Of a stretch of 64,000 nt of DNA, positions 36,368 through 45,648 are shown one piece after another. Numbering within the stretch: the stretch's first letter is position 1; the number at the start of each line of letters is the position of its first letter. The stretch spans positions 124,001 through 188,000 of the forward strand of contig NZ_JH947128.1 of the NCBI RefSeq assembly GCF_000302595.1, read 5' to 3'. The notes below the pieces were generated by a model that worked only from the letters and a program-made list of their open reading frames with translations, was not told where the DNA came from and did no database searches. A program made the position numbers and the translations under genes. Origin of the DNA: Pedobacter arcticus A12 (GTDB lineage Bacteria; Bacteroidota; Bacteroidia; Sphingobacteriales; Sphingobacteriaceae).

Positions 36368-37657
36368 CTACCTATCCAGAGCATCATTAACCAATTGCTC
36401 AAATTGGTTAAAAAGCTGTTTTTTATGGATAGCTGGGTAAACTTGTGTCATTAAAACAGCGATTGATTTTCTTTCTGGATCTATCCAAAACATGGTATTA
36501 AATGCCCCCGTCCAACCCAATTTACCAACTTTTGCACCGTTTTTCAAGCCATCTATTGTGGCAATTTCAAAACCTAAACCAAACTTATTTTTACCAACGT
36601 TCAGATCTCCAATTTGATTGGTAGTCATCTCTTTAACAGATTCTGGCTTTAAAATCTGCTTCCCTGCAAAACTTCCGTTGTTTAAAATCATCTGCAAAAA
36701 TTTTGCATAATCTTCCACATTGGAGGTTAATCCCGAGCCTCCAGAAAAATAGGTTTTAGCGCCAGCAATTGGAAAATTGACATTATAACCTTGGCTAATC
36801 ACCGGTAAACGCTCTAATCTTCCAGTGCTGGTTTCTCCGTACATTACGGCTAAACGCGTTGTTTTTTCGATGGGTAAAAAGAAATAAGTATCAAGCATAC
36901 CTAAAGGTTTCAAAATACTTTCTGTTACATAAACATCTAATTTCTTGTCGCTTGCACACTCAATTACAGCTCCTAAAACATCAATTCCCAATCCGTAAAA
37001 AAACTGAGATTCTGGCTGTACACCCAATGGCAGCTTTGCTAAGGTTTTTACCTTGTTTAGGATAAAAATGCTATCTGCCACAGCTAAATCTGGAATTCCG
37101 TTTTTCTTATAAATTGCGGCCAAGCGCTTATCTGCAAATCCATAACCAATACCAGAAGTATGGGTCATCAAATCTTTAATTGTAATTTCTTTACCGGCGT
37201 TCACCGTAGAATAAGTAGTGTCTTTTTCGTTAAAACTTAGTAAAACCTGTGGATTTGCAAACTCGGGAATGTATTTCGAAACCTTATCATCAAGTTTTAA
37301 CTTTCCTTCTTCTACTAATTTCATTGCGGCCGCAGTGATAATAGGTTTGGTCATAGACGCAATTCTAAACTCGGTAGTTGGTCTTATTAAAGCTTTTGTT
37401 TCCCGATCTCTAAAACCAAAACCTTTATCGTAAATTACTTTTCCATTTACTGCCACCAATGCGGTAGCACCAGCCATCCAATTATTAACCAAACCGGTTG
37501 CAATCAAACTATCAATACGATCAAGATTTGCTTCCTCGACACCTAATTTTTTAAGATTTGAAGCGGCAACCAAGCCGTTGGAAGCCTTTTGCGAACATCC
37601 GGAAAGGACAAAAAGTGTTGCAAAAACAAACGCAAAATATTTCAATTTACTATTCAT
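36368..37657 (-). CDS. serine hydrolase, beta-lactamase class C family lipoprotein
   Basis: A 429-residue protein with a lipoprotein signal (FVLSGC, Cys21) and a penicillin-binding/class C fold. The nucleophile motif is SMTK (Ser101-Lys104), followed by MKLVEEGKLKLDDKVSKYIPEF and LMTHTSGIGYGF. The Tyr motif region is FFYGLGIDVLGAVIE. A GGSGL segment and the C-terminal KLGWTGAFNTMFWIDPE are typical of esterase/DD-peptidase-like members (EstB type) rather than true beta-lactamases. The stop is two bases before the next upstream gene's region, so it probably shares a transcript with the AsmA-like gene. Substrate unknown. Confidence 0.9.
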   Translation of the reverse strand: MNSKLKYFAFVFATLFVLSGCSQKASNGLVAASNLKKLGVEEANLDRIDSLIATGLVNNWMAGATALVAVNGKVIYDKGFGFRDRETKALIRPTTEFRIASMTKPIITAAAMKLVEEGKLKLDDKVSKYIPEFANPQVLLSFNEKDTTYSTVNAGKEITIKDLMTHTSGIGYGFADKRLAAIYKKNGIPDLAVADSIFILNKVKTLAKLPLGVQPESQFFYGLGIDVLGAVIECASDKKLDVYVTESILKPLGMLDTYFFLPIEKTTRLAVMYGETSTGRLERLPVISQGYNVNFPIAGAKTYFSGGSGLTSNVEDYAKFLQMILNNGSFAGKQILKPESVKEMTTNQIGDLNVGKNKFGLGFEIATIDGLKNGAKVGKLGWTGAFNTMFWIDPERKSIAVLMTQVYPAIHKKQLFNQFEQLVNDALDR

Positions 37658-37659
37658 AA

Positions 37660-39456
37660 TTATTTACTATTTCTCTCTTCTCTTCTTTTAATGCGCTCTT
37701 CTTTCCGTTTCCCACGATCAGATTTACTCTGCTTAAACTTATCAGCCCGCTCCTTAAGCTTGTTCTCTTTATCTTTAGTGATGCCCACACTGGTTTTCAA
37801 ACCCTCAAAAACTGTTTTCCACATCAAATTAAAAAAGGAGGCCTCGCGGGGTCTTTCATAAACAGGGTACGCAATCTTTAACGGGTCTTTCCCTTTCGGG
37901 TTAGCGCTATCCAAAAGTAACGCATTTGCTAAGAAAGAAATTATCCCCGATTTTTTCAAATTATCGTCACCATCTTTTTTCATGATGGCAATGTTCAAAT
38001 CTGTGTATCTTAAAACCAAGCGTCCTTGAGCGCCATCAACATTACCTTTAATGTTGAATTCCATGCCTTGCACCTCTCCACTTTTAGTAGAAAGCATTGC
38101 CATAGGCTTAGTCAACGGATTTAAAGCTGTAAAACTCATTGGCCCTAAAGTACCATCGTAAGAAAATGCTCCTTTCTTATCTACTAAATTAAAAGCAATA
38201 TGGATGTCTATTTTGCCTTTTCCCATAATATAGGTTTGCAAGTAGGCATCAGCCGTATGTTTTTTTATTAACGAAGCAGAATCATTGGTTACATTAAAAA
38301 TTCGCCCGCTTAAATCTTTAAAATGAACCGTTCCGTTAGCCTGTGTTTTCGGGTTGTATTCTGTATACGCAATGTTGGTGCTTTTAATTACAACAGTGTC
38401 TGCAATTACGTCCCACTTTAATCGCCGTAAAGCTAAATGAGGGAAATTAATACCTTTGTCAATTGTTTTTTGTGGTTTTCCACGATTTAAAAAAACGGCA
38501 ACACTTCCGTTGTCTAACGTTACATTACTGCTCTTAACTCTTCTCCTATCAATCAATTCGTGAAATTGAATATCTTTAACAATTATGGAGTCAAAGGAGA
38601 TCTTATACCGTTCATTCTGTCTTTTAAACTGATTGGCAAAAGCCATTTCACTTAACCGAGGTTTTAATTCCATACCGCCAATGGTCAACTTTTTTTTCTG
38701 CGATGACACATAGGCATGATGGATATTGATATGGTACAGAGAATCTGCTGTTGCGTAGCTATAATTGTTGATTTCGGCGATGATATCTCTAGTGTTAAAA
38801 ACGCGGTTGGTATCTAAGGCTGACAGTGAGTCGACCAGGATATCGTTTAAACGAATATTCATCTGATCAAAAGCTGTTATTTTAGGTTTCTTGTACGACT
38901 GATCTATATATTTAAACTTAACATCTGTTAAAAAGATACTGGCAATTTTTAGTTCTTTCAAAGTCTTTTTCATTCGCTCGAAAGGTGTTCTGTTATCCTC
39001 TTTTTTCTGAATCTGGTTATTAAGTTTAGTGTAATAAACCGACAATTCGGGGTTTTGGATGGTGATGTTTTTTATATCGAGTTTTTTCTGTTGGTAAACT
39101 TTTAAGGGCTTAATATTCTTTAGCGACAGCTTAAAAACTTTTAAGGAGAAAATATTTTCTGGAGCTACTTGGTGAGCTTTCATTTTCTCATAAATATCGA
39201 GATTTGGTATAATCTCAATGCTATCAACTGTTGCGCTACCCAAAAGGATATTTACTTCAATATCAGAAAATTTTACGGTGTACAAGCTGTCACTTGCATC
39301 TATTAAAGCACCTTGAATGGCGGTAGTTAATAAAGGTTTCCACTTTGCACTGATATACCAAGCGGCACCACCTACCAGTAAAATGATTACACCAATAATG
39401 GAGATGACCCATTTTAAAACTGTATGCTTTTTTTTAGGAGTAGCTATTTGATTCAT
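37660..39456 (-). CDS. AsmA-like envelope protein
   Basis: A 598-residue protein with one N-terminal membrane helix (VLKWVISIIGVIILLVGGAA) and a long beta-rich body, ending in a lysine/arginine-rich tail. The opening segment after the anchor (VKFSDIEVNILLGSATVDSI) and repeated strands resemble AsmA/TamB/DUF748-type bridges that lie in the periplasm and help lipids or proteins reach the outer membrane. The assignment is by general shape, not by a strict signature. It is followed after two bases by the serine hydrolase gene. Confidence 0.65.
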   Translation of the reverse strand: MNQIATPKKKHTVLKWVISIIGVIILLVGGAAWYISAKWKPLLTTAIQGALIDASDSLYTVKFSDIEVNILLGSATVDSIEIIPNLDIYEKMKAHQVAPENIFSLKVFKLSLKNIKPLKVYQQKKLDIKNITIQNPELSVYYTKLNNQIQKKEDNRTPFERMKKTLKELKIASIFLTDVKFKYIDQSYKKPKITAFDQMNIRLNDILVDSLSALDTNRVFNTRDIIAEINNYSYATADSLYHINIHHAYVSSQKKKLTIGGMELKPRLSEMAFANQFKRQNERYKISFDSIIVKDIQFHELIDRRRVKSSNVTLDNGSVAVFLNRGKPQKTIDKGINFPHLALRRLKWDVIADTVVIKSTNIAYTEYNPKTQANGTVHFKDLSGRIFNVTNDSASLIKKHTADAYLQTYIMGKGKIDIHIAFNLVDKKGAFSYDGTLGPMSFTALNPLTKPMAMLSTKSGEVQGMEFNIKGNVDGAQGRLVLRYTDLNIAIMKKDGDDNLKKSGIISFLANALLLDSANPKGKDPLKIAYPVYERPREASFFNLMWKTVFEGLKTSVGITKDKENKLKERADKFKQSKSDRGKRKEERIKRREERNSK

Positions 39457-39493
39457 AAAATTAAATTAGATAACAGATAAATCAATTATTATG

Positions 39494-41317
39494 CTACAAA
39501 TTAGGATAAACAATCAAATAACCATTAAAGTAAATATTGATAGGCGGCACACGTTCTTTTTCTGGATAATAAGCACTCAACTCTTCCAGTCTTAATTTAA
39601 AAGTATAATTATGAAAGCGGTGTGTAATAATTAACCGATCATTTGGAACAGTATGCTTAGAAGGCACATTAGCCGATATTTTAAGTGATTTGTTGTGATA
39701 TAGTGACTTTAAAATTTCACTAACATTAAAAACAACCTTTGTGTTTTTAGCATCACTTAACACCAAATTATCGGCAGCGTCAATAACAAGCGAAAAACTG
39801 CTGCCATCTACAGCAAAGTCGATTTTCTTATTACTACCAGCTGCAAAGATAGAGCCTACTTCTATTACCTGGGAAGCGCCTTTCACAGAAAACCTGCCTT
39901 CTTCTGCATTGATATAATTCTTCTGCTGCTCGTCTAAAACCTGGGCTCTCGAAACAGCACTAATATTTAAGCTTTTTAAAACAGTGTCGGCAATTTCTCT
40001 TTGTACACTCCACTGCGCTACTTCTTTTCCTACTATTTTTTTCCGTTTTTGCGATTCAATCGACTGTAAATCTATTTTAACGAAATTTTGTAGGCTTTGG
40101 CTTCCATAATTATTATTTAAATGGCGAACCAAATTACGGATTTCTTCATCTCGTTTGTATGATGATTTTTGTTTTAGGTAAGTTGCCAAACGTGTGCTTT
40201 GCGACCGCAACGAAACAGACCTCATATTCCAAGGCCCTATCACAATAAGAAGAGAAAAAACAAATAAGCTGATGGGGATAATGCGTATATGCTCACGACC
40301 TTTGATTAAAAAATAAATGGTGATAAAGGCTAGCCATAACGAAAGCGCAATGAGCAGATAACGACTTTCGGTAATGCCATAATCGGATATTCGCTTGCAA
40401 ATAGCAACTGCTAAAAGTAACAGCAAAGGTACCATCAATATATAGAAGCTTTTGCTATAGAGCTGAATCCATTTGTTGCCTTCGTTATTTCTAACTGGAT
40501 GTACCAACAGTATGGATAGGATACCGAAAACAGCATATCCTAAAATCAAAATGGCGACTGAGCTGGTTGGCAAACTCCATTGTAAAATTATTTTCACCTC
40601 ATAGGCTAGTAAAATCATCAAATAGATGCTAGCTAGGGGAATTAACACGTATTGGGTAAAAACTTTTAGGGTCTTTGGGTAATTATTTTCTTCATTAAGT
40701 GCATTTAATGGCGCAGGAATGCCAGCTAAAAAGAAAACAGTATTAAAAAGACCGACAATAATTATCCATAAACGGATGTAAATATCCCCATCCCAACGGA
40801 TATTGAACAAGGTTTTGATACTTAACAAAGCAATGCTTAAGCCTATAAAAAGTACTGTACTGTACAATATGGAGGTTGCAAACCTAAGGAAGAATACTTT
40901 GTTGATTTGCCAAAAACCCACCTCTTTATCATTACCAGCGAACGCAGAAAAAGAAACTAATAAATGACAAGCAAAGCCCAAAGCCAGCAGTATAAAAACA
41001 TCGGCCTGCCGGATTGCGGGTTGTAATGTAACGTAGATTAAAACAAGGATGAGCAGGATTGCGAGGTTTGCAATCGTCTTTTTTGTAAAACTAGCAGGAT
41101 TTGTTTCGGCGTAAAGCGAAAAGGCAATAGATAGGGCTAAACCAAAATTACCCAAGTAAATGAGCTTTCCTAATATCTGTTCATTTTCAAAACCACTTTT
41201 ATAAGAAAGCAATAAAGCTGCAACTGTAGCAAAAAACGCATACAAAATTGGGATACCAAATCTTTTACAAACCGCCAAAAAAGACTGCCAAAGCTGAGTT
41301 ACCGAAGGAAATTCCAT
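39494..41317 (-). CDS. DUF4153 multi-pass membrane protein
   Basis: A 607-residue protein with about a dozen hydrophobic helices in the first 390 residues, and a soluble C-terminal part (from about 400) ending INIYFNGYLIVYPNL. The layout and segments such as LYLGNFGLALSIAF-like text match the DUF4153 family of Bacteroidota. Function is unknown. It is transcribed towards the AsmA-like gene 37 bases away, so the three genes may form an envelope-related unit. Confidence 0.8.
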   Translation of the reverse strand: MEFPSVTQLWQSFLAVCKRFGIPILYAFFATVAALLLSYKSGFENEQILGKLIYLGNFGLALSIAFSLYAETNPASFTKKTIANLAILLILVLIYVTLQPAIRQADVFILLALGFACHLLVSFSAFAGNDKEVGFWQINKVFFLRFATSILYSTVLFIGLSIALLSIKTLFNIRWDGDIYIRLWIIIVGLFNTVFFLAGIPAPLNALNEENNYPKTLKVFTQYVLIPLASIYLMILLAYEVKIILQWSLPTSSVAILILGYAVFGILSILLVHPVRNNEGNKWIQLYSKSFYILMVPLLLLLAVAICKRISDYGITESRYLLIALSLWLAFITIYFLIKGREHIRIIPISLFVFSLLIVIGPWNMRSVSLRSQSTRLATYLKQKSSYKRDEEIRNLVRHLNNNYGSQSLQNFVKIDLQSIESQKRKKIVGKEVAQWSVQREIADTVLKSLNISAVSRAQVLDEQQKNYINAEEGRFSVKGASQVIEVGSIFAAGSNKKIDFAVDGSSFSLVIDAADNLVLSDAKNTKVVFNVSEILKSLYHNKSLKISANVPSKHTVPNDRLIITHRFHNYTFKLRLEELSAYYPEKERVPPINIYFNGYLIVYPNL

Positions 41318-41769
41318 GGGTGTTTAATTTCCTTAAATATAATAATTTTAGCTTAGCAATAAATATATCTTCCCGCTAAGTATCAATCAGTATAATACTC
41401 CATATTTGCTAGAATTAGTACTCATTTAAGCTACATAGCAAATAATTAGAATTTTACTTGGAGAGTATTTAGCCAAAAGCCTCTGTTTATTTTACTTTTA
41501 AGAAATCACTAATATATTCGGCATCAGAAAGCTGCTTTTTCCGAGTCCAACTCGTTAAGTCTGTTGCTTTCGTGATATCATCTGCTATAAGCTAAAACGC
41601 ACCGTATCATTTGAGGTTAAAAGGGTATCTGAAAATACCTAAACATTACTGAAGCTCAGTATAATAATGATTCACTATGGGCTAGTTTCGGACAGAGATA
41701 AGTAGTTCTTCCCCCCTATGGTTCATTTAGAAATGATCCGAAAAACTGATTACAACACAATAACCCAGT
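41318..41769. other. intergenic region between DUF4153 gene and the deoxysugar cluster
   Basis: About 450 bases. The only notable content is a short decayed coding remnant on the minus strand (41487-41591, listed separately). The rest is AT-rich with stop codons in all frames. Confidence 0.5.
41487..41591 (-). pseudogene. C-terminal remnant of an unidentified protein
   Basis: A 34-codon open stretch ending in TAA translates to protein-like text (ADDITKATDLTSWTRKKQLS, then DAEYISDFLKVK). It is bounded upstream by an in-frame TAG and has no start codon. Further upstream, other frames also give short protein-like pieces. This looks like the last piece of a gene that has been lost. I cannot name the family. 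Confidence 0.45.
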
Positions 41770-42114
41770 TTATTTTACAGGCCCTCCTAAGGAAAATATA
41801 CTTTCCATCAAAACCCATTTCTCACCCACTTTTGCGCCAGGTATCTGTTGCTGATATTTCCACATAATTTCCTCCCATTCTTGCACTTTATCATTTCCAG
41901 CATCCATAATTGCCTTCTTTTCAAAAGAAAATGAATCTTCAGTTTCCATAATCATAAACAGTCTATTATTAAATCTATAAATCGACATAGCTATGATACC
42001 TGAATTCGTGATGCTTTCAACTATCTCTGGCCAAACGTTCTCATGCCATTCTACATATTCTTTTATAAGTGTAGAATCTTCTTTTAAATCAAGTGCTAAG
42101 CAGTATTTTTTCAT
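41770..42114 (-). CDS. L-rhamnose/L-fucose mutarotase (RhaM family), copy 2
   Basis: A 114-residue ferredoxin-like-fold protein of the RhaM family. ATG 42114 (MKKYCLALDLKEDS) is the family start; an ATG 15 codons upstream only adds unrelated residues. Typical features are EYVEWHENVWPEIVESI, with the catalytic-type His, MSIYRFNNRLFMIMET, and KWVLMESIFSL. It interconverts alpha and beta anomers of a 6-deoxyhexose before oxidation. It is the last gene of the cluster; a paralog lies near the first (50037-50372). Confidence 0.92.
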   Translation of the reverse strand: MKKYCLALDLKEDSTLIKEYVEWHENVWPEIVESITNSGIIAMSIYRFNNRLFMIMETEDSFSFEKKAIMDAGNDKVQEWEEIMWKYQQQIPGAKVGEKWVLMESIFSLGGPVK

Positions 42115-42151
42115 AATATGGGGTAAGTTTTGATTAACGCCGAGTCCTTCA

Positions 42152-42736
42152 TCACACAAAAAACACTTTCATACTTTTTGGCCCGTGGGCACCCAATACC
42201 AAACTCTGTTCAATATCAGCAGTTTTCGATGGCCCGGCAATAAACGCAGCGTAGGCATAGTCTTTAGTAGCTATTAATGCATAAGCCTGGTTCATGGTAG
42301 CAACAACGTTTTCTTTCTTTACAATAAGTATTAAATGCTGTGGAATAAAAGGCATTATTGGATCTGCAAATAACTCACTACTGATCCAACAAGCACCATT
42401 TTCGGCAACTGCAAAATGAGCAGGCAAAATCATCAATTCCACATCGGCAAGTTCATGATTATCTGTACCGGTGTAAGGTTTGGCTATTGCCGAAAACTCG
42501 GGCAAATCAGACACTACTCTTTTACCTTCTAATAGAAAATCATACTTAATCTGGGCAATAATTTCCGAGTAATCATTCACCTCGTAAGCCTTCCCTCCGA
42601 TAGCTTCCAACACCTTTGAAAAACTTGCTATATCCGAAGGGTTTTCTGTCTCAAAAAACAGATCCAATGCTGGCAAATCAATCAGTTCTGGCTGATTTTG
42701 TTTAACAGCTGCTAATATCTCGTCTCTGCTAGTCAT
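42152..42736 (-). CDS. lutC: lactate utilisation protein C (LUD domain)
   Basis: A 194-residue LUD/DUF162 protein. ATG 42736 (MTSRDEILAAVKQNQP) is chosen because it gives the normal family N-terminus and an 8-base overlap with lutB. An ATG 11 codons upstream is open. Features are YTGTDNHELADVELMILPAH, AENGACWISSEL, PQHLILIVKKENVV and FIAGPSKTADIEQSLVLGAHGPKS (in two parts). Together with LutA and LutB it forms the iron-sulfur L-lactate dehydrogenase complex that oxidises L-lactate to pyruvate. Confidence 0.94.
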   Translation of the reverse strand: MTSRDEILAAVKQNQPELIDLPALDLFFETENPSDIASFSKVLEAIGGKAYEVNDYSEIIAQIKYDFLLEGKRVVSDLPEFSAIAKPYTGTDNHELADVELMILPAHFAVAENGACWISSELFADPIMPFIPQHLILIVKKENVVATMNQAYALIATKDYAYAAFIAGPSKTADIEQSLVLGAHGPKSMKVFFV

Positions 42737-44105
42737 TGTTCTTTCTGTTTTTCTGATACCATTCTCCAAAAGAACTTTTGGGCACTTCTGGCATTTCCCT
42801 GTGTAAGTACCAAGCGTTAAACTTGTTGTTTACCACAAAAGGCGCATATTTAAGAGTTGTTCTTGCCGCTTTTCCAGCCAAACGGTATAGCGTTGGTGAG
42901 GCTAGTGCTTTTGCCATCACCTCCATCGCAACCTTTTTTGCTGGGTCTACGTAACCTTCTTTCACAATTACCTGTCGCCATTTATATAACTGGTCATGAA
43001 TATCTATTTTTACCGGACATACGTTTGAGCATGAGCCACAAAGTGTAGACGCAAATGGTAAATCTGCATGTTCTTTCATATCCAAGTTTGGCGCAAGAAT
43101 TGAACCTATTGGACCTGCGATTACGTTATGATAGCTGTGTCCGCCACTTCGGCGGTAAACCGGACAAGTGTTCATACAAGCGCCACAGCGGATACATTTT
43201 AATGAATTTCTAAAATCCGCTCTACCCAACTGTCTGGTTCTGCCATTATCTACCAAAATAATATGCATTTCTTTTCCAGCTCCTGGTTTTTTAAAATGAC
43301 TGGAATAAGTAGTTATGGGTTGCCCGGTAGCGCTTCTGGTCAGTATCCTTAAAAAAACGCCTAAGTGCTTCCTTTGCGGGATCAACTTTTCTATACCCAT
43401 GCTGGCAATATGGACATCGGCTAAATGTACGCCCATATCTGCATTTCCCTCATTGGTTGCTACCACTATTTCTCCGGTTTCTGCAATTGCAAAATTTACC
43501 CCGGTAAGTGCGGCTTTAAAATTAAGAAAGGTATTTCTTAAACTTTCCCTAGCGGCAGCGGTTAAAAACTGCGGATCGGCATTTCCTGCTGGCGTACCCA
43601 GATGCTCGTGAAAAAGTTCGCCTATCTCTTCCTTTTTCATATGGATACAAGGCAATACAATATGACTTGGCGTGTCTTTAGCCAATTGCAAAATACGCTC
43701 GCCCAAATCAGAATCAATAACTTCTACCTCATTTTCTTCTAAAAAATGGTTCAAATGGCACTCTTCAGTCAGCATAGACTTACTTTTTACCATCTGATTT
43801 ATCTTGTTCTTTTTTAAGATTTCGAGCACAATTTGATTATGCGCTGCCCCGTCTTTTGCCCAATGTACGGTAACACCGTTAGCCGTTGCATTTTTCTCAA
43901 ATTCTTGAAGGTAATAGTGTAGGTTAGAAAGCGTATGCGCTTTAATCTGTGATGCGGTATTGCGAAGCTCTTCCCATTCTGGGATCTGATGAATGGTTTT
44001 ATCTCGCTTCCCCCTTACAAACCAAAGCGTTTCATCATGCCAATCTACTCGGTCAACGTCTTTATTAAATATTCTTGAACGTTCTGCATGGTCTGCAACT
44101 TTCAT
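42729..44105 (-). CDS. lutB: lactate utilisation iron-sulfur protein B
   Basis: A 458-residue protein with an N-terminal LUD domain (KSKSMLTEECHLNHFLEEN, VVATNEGNADMGVHLADVHI) and two [4Fe-4S]-type cysteine clusters in the second half: CIRCGACMNTCPVYRRSGG and CGSCSNVCPVKIDI. It is the electron-transfer subunit of the LutABC L-lactate oxidation system. Stop and start overlaps with both neighbours (4 bases with lutA, 8 with lutC) show tight coupling. Here it would use the L-lactate released by the deoxysugar pathway encoded upstream. Confidence 0.96.
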   Translation of the reverse strand: MKVADHAERSRIFNKDVDRVDWHDETLWFVRGKRDKTIHQIPEWEELRNTASQIKAHTLSNLHYYLQEFEKNATANGVTVHWAKDGAAHNQIVLEILKKNKINQMVKSKSMLTEECHLNHFLEENEVEVIDSDLGERILQLAKDTPSHIVLPCIHMKKEEIGELFHEHLGTPAGNADPQFLTAAARESLRNTFLNFKAALTGVNFAIAETGEIVVATNEGNADMGVHLADVHIASMGIEKLIPQRKHLGVFLRILTRSATGQPITTYSSHFKKPGAGKEMHIILVDNGRTRQLGRADFRNSLKCIRCGACMNTCPVYRRSGGHSYHNVIAGPIGSILAPNLDMKEHADLPFASTLCGSCSNVCPVKIDIHDQLYKWRQVIVKEGYVDPAKKVAMEVMAKALASPTLYRLAGKAARTTLKYAPFVVNNKFNAWYLHREMPEVPKSSFGEWYQKNRKNND

Positions 44106-44842
44106 TTTGTACCTCCGTTTAAAATTTCTGCAAGGTGTATAATTTTAACATTGCTTTTTTGTCTTTTCAGAATCCCTTCCATATGCATCAAGCATGACAT
44201 ATCTACACCTGTAATATATTCCGCTTCATGCTGGATATGATCTGCTACCCTATCCTGCCCCATTTTTACGGATACTGCTTCTTCGGCAACGCAAAATGTG
44301 CCCCCAAACCCACAGCATTCATCAACCCTGCCTAAATGGATAATTTCAATATCCTTTACCATATTTAGTAGTTGGGCAGGTTTAGAAAAATCGGGTGCAT
44401 TTAATTCACTCATTTGCGCCAATTTTAAACCCCGCAATCCGTGGCAACTTTGGTGCATGCCCACTTTATGCGGAAAGCTTGCATTGAGTTCTTTCACTTT
44501 TAAAATATCGGTTAAAAAACTGATGAGCTCATAAGTGGTTTCTCTAATTTTTTTCGCTTCCTCCGGATCATCTTCATCGTGGAGATGCTCTCGGATATGC
44601 AACACACAGCTTCCAGAAGGCGCAACAATATAATCGTAACCTTTAAAGTTGTTTACAAAGTTTCTATCACAGCCACCCGTTAAATGCTCAAAACCAGAGT
44701 TCGCCATGGGTTGGCCACAACAGGTTTGGTTTTTAGGGTAGCTTACCTCGCACCCGTATTTCTCTAATAACTCCAAAGTAGCTATTGCCACATTAGGATA
44801 AAATTGATCTACATAACAAGGGATAAATAATGCGACTTTCAT
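44102..44842 (-). CDS. lutA: lactate utilisation protein A
   Basis: A 246-residue protein with two CCG (cysteine-rich) domains, QTCCGQPMANSG and DECCGFGGTFC, the usual layout of LutA/GlcF-type subunits. ATG 44842 (MKVALFIPCYVDQFYPNV) is the family start; an ATG 21 codons earlier overlaps the upstream dehydrogenase gene. The cysteine-rich domains bind an iron-sulfur cluster and pass electrons in L-lactate oxidation. It lies 13 bases after the dehydrogenase gene. Confidence 0.95.
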   Translation of the reverse strand: MKVALFIPCYVDQFYPNVAIATLELLEKYGCEVSYPKNQTCCGQPMANSGFEHLTGGCDRNFVNNFKGYDYIVAPSGSCVLHIREHLHDEDDPEEAKKIRETTYELISFLTDILKVKELNASFPHKVGMHQSCHGLRGLKLAQMSELNAPDFSKPAQLLNMVKDIEIIHLGRVDECCGFGGTFCVAEEAVSVKMGQDRVADHIQHEAEYITGVDMSCLMHMEGILKRQKSNVKIIHLAEILNGGTK

Positions 44843-44855
44843 TTTCTTATAGGGT

Positions 44856-45644
44856 TTACGCGTTGGCCAAAGCTCGGTCCAAATGTACATAACCACCGTC
44901 AACATGTAAAATTTGACCTGTGGTGTGGCTTGATTTATTACTTAGCAAAAATGCAACCGTATTTCCTATCTCTTCAATCGTAGTCATTCGGTTTTCTAAC
45001 GGAATGTTTGCCGTGATTTTTGCTAAAATCTCTTCCGGATTATCTAGTGTTTTAATCCAGTTTTCGTACTGTGGTGTCCAGCATTCGGCAACAACCAAAG
45101 CATTTACTCTGATACCGTACTTCAGCAATTCAACCGCCCATTCTCTGGTTAAGGCATTTCTACCACCGTTTGATGCGGCATAAGCGGAGGTGTTTCCTTG
45201 CCCGGTTTCTCCGGTTTTGGAAGAAATATTAACAATATTTCCTTTTGATTTAATCAGTTCGGGCAAAGCATGATGCGCCATTAAATAATAATGAATTAGG
45301 TTACGATGTAGGCTTAATACAAAATCCTCATAGTTTCCGTTCTGTAAACCAACGCCATCATTTAAACCTGCATTGTTTACCAAACCGTCAATTTTCCCGA
45401 ACTGCGCTATCGCTTTTTTTACTGCGTTTTCGCATGCTTCGGGGCTGGTTAATTCGGCTTCGATACCAAAAGCTTTACCCCCTGTTTCGGTAATTAAATC
45501 AATTGCCTTTTGGTTATCAGCTTGTTTTCTCCCAATAATTACTGCAATTGCACCTTCTTTAGCTACGGTTTCTGCTATCCCGAAACCGATACCTTTGGCA
45601 CCGCCAGTGATTAAAATAACCTTATCCTTTAAGTTTAAATCCAT
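44856..45644 (-). CDS. SDR-family sugar dehydrogenase, candidate L-fucose dehydrogenase
   Basis: A 262-residue short-chain dehydrogenase from ATG 45644 (MDLNLKDKVILITGGAKGIG). The NAD(P)-binding motif TGGAKGIG and NNAG (LVNNAGLND) are intact. The active-site strand is NIVNISSKTGE, and the Tyr motif reads YAASN: Tyr155 is present but the usual Lys four residues later is Asn159. By context it oxidises the free 6-deoxyhexose to its lactone, the first step of the pathway. It follows the lactonase gene by four bases. The missing lysine makes the catalytic details uncertain. Confidence 0.82.
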   Translation of the reverse strand: MDLNLKDKVILITGGAKGIGFGIAETVAKEGAIAVIIGRKQADNQKAIDLITETGGKAFGIEAELTSPEACENAVKKAIAQFGKIDGLVNNAGLNDGVGLQNGNYEDFVLSLHRNLIHYYLMAHHALPELIKSKGNIVNISSKTGETGQGNTSAYAASNGGRNALTREWAVELLKYGIRVNALVVAECWTPQYENWIKTLDNPEEILAKITANIPLENRMTTIEEIGNTVAFLLSNKSSHTTGQILHVDGGYVHLDRALANA

Positions 45645-45648
45645 TATT

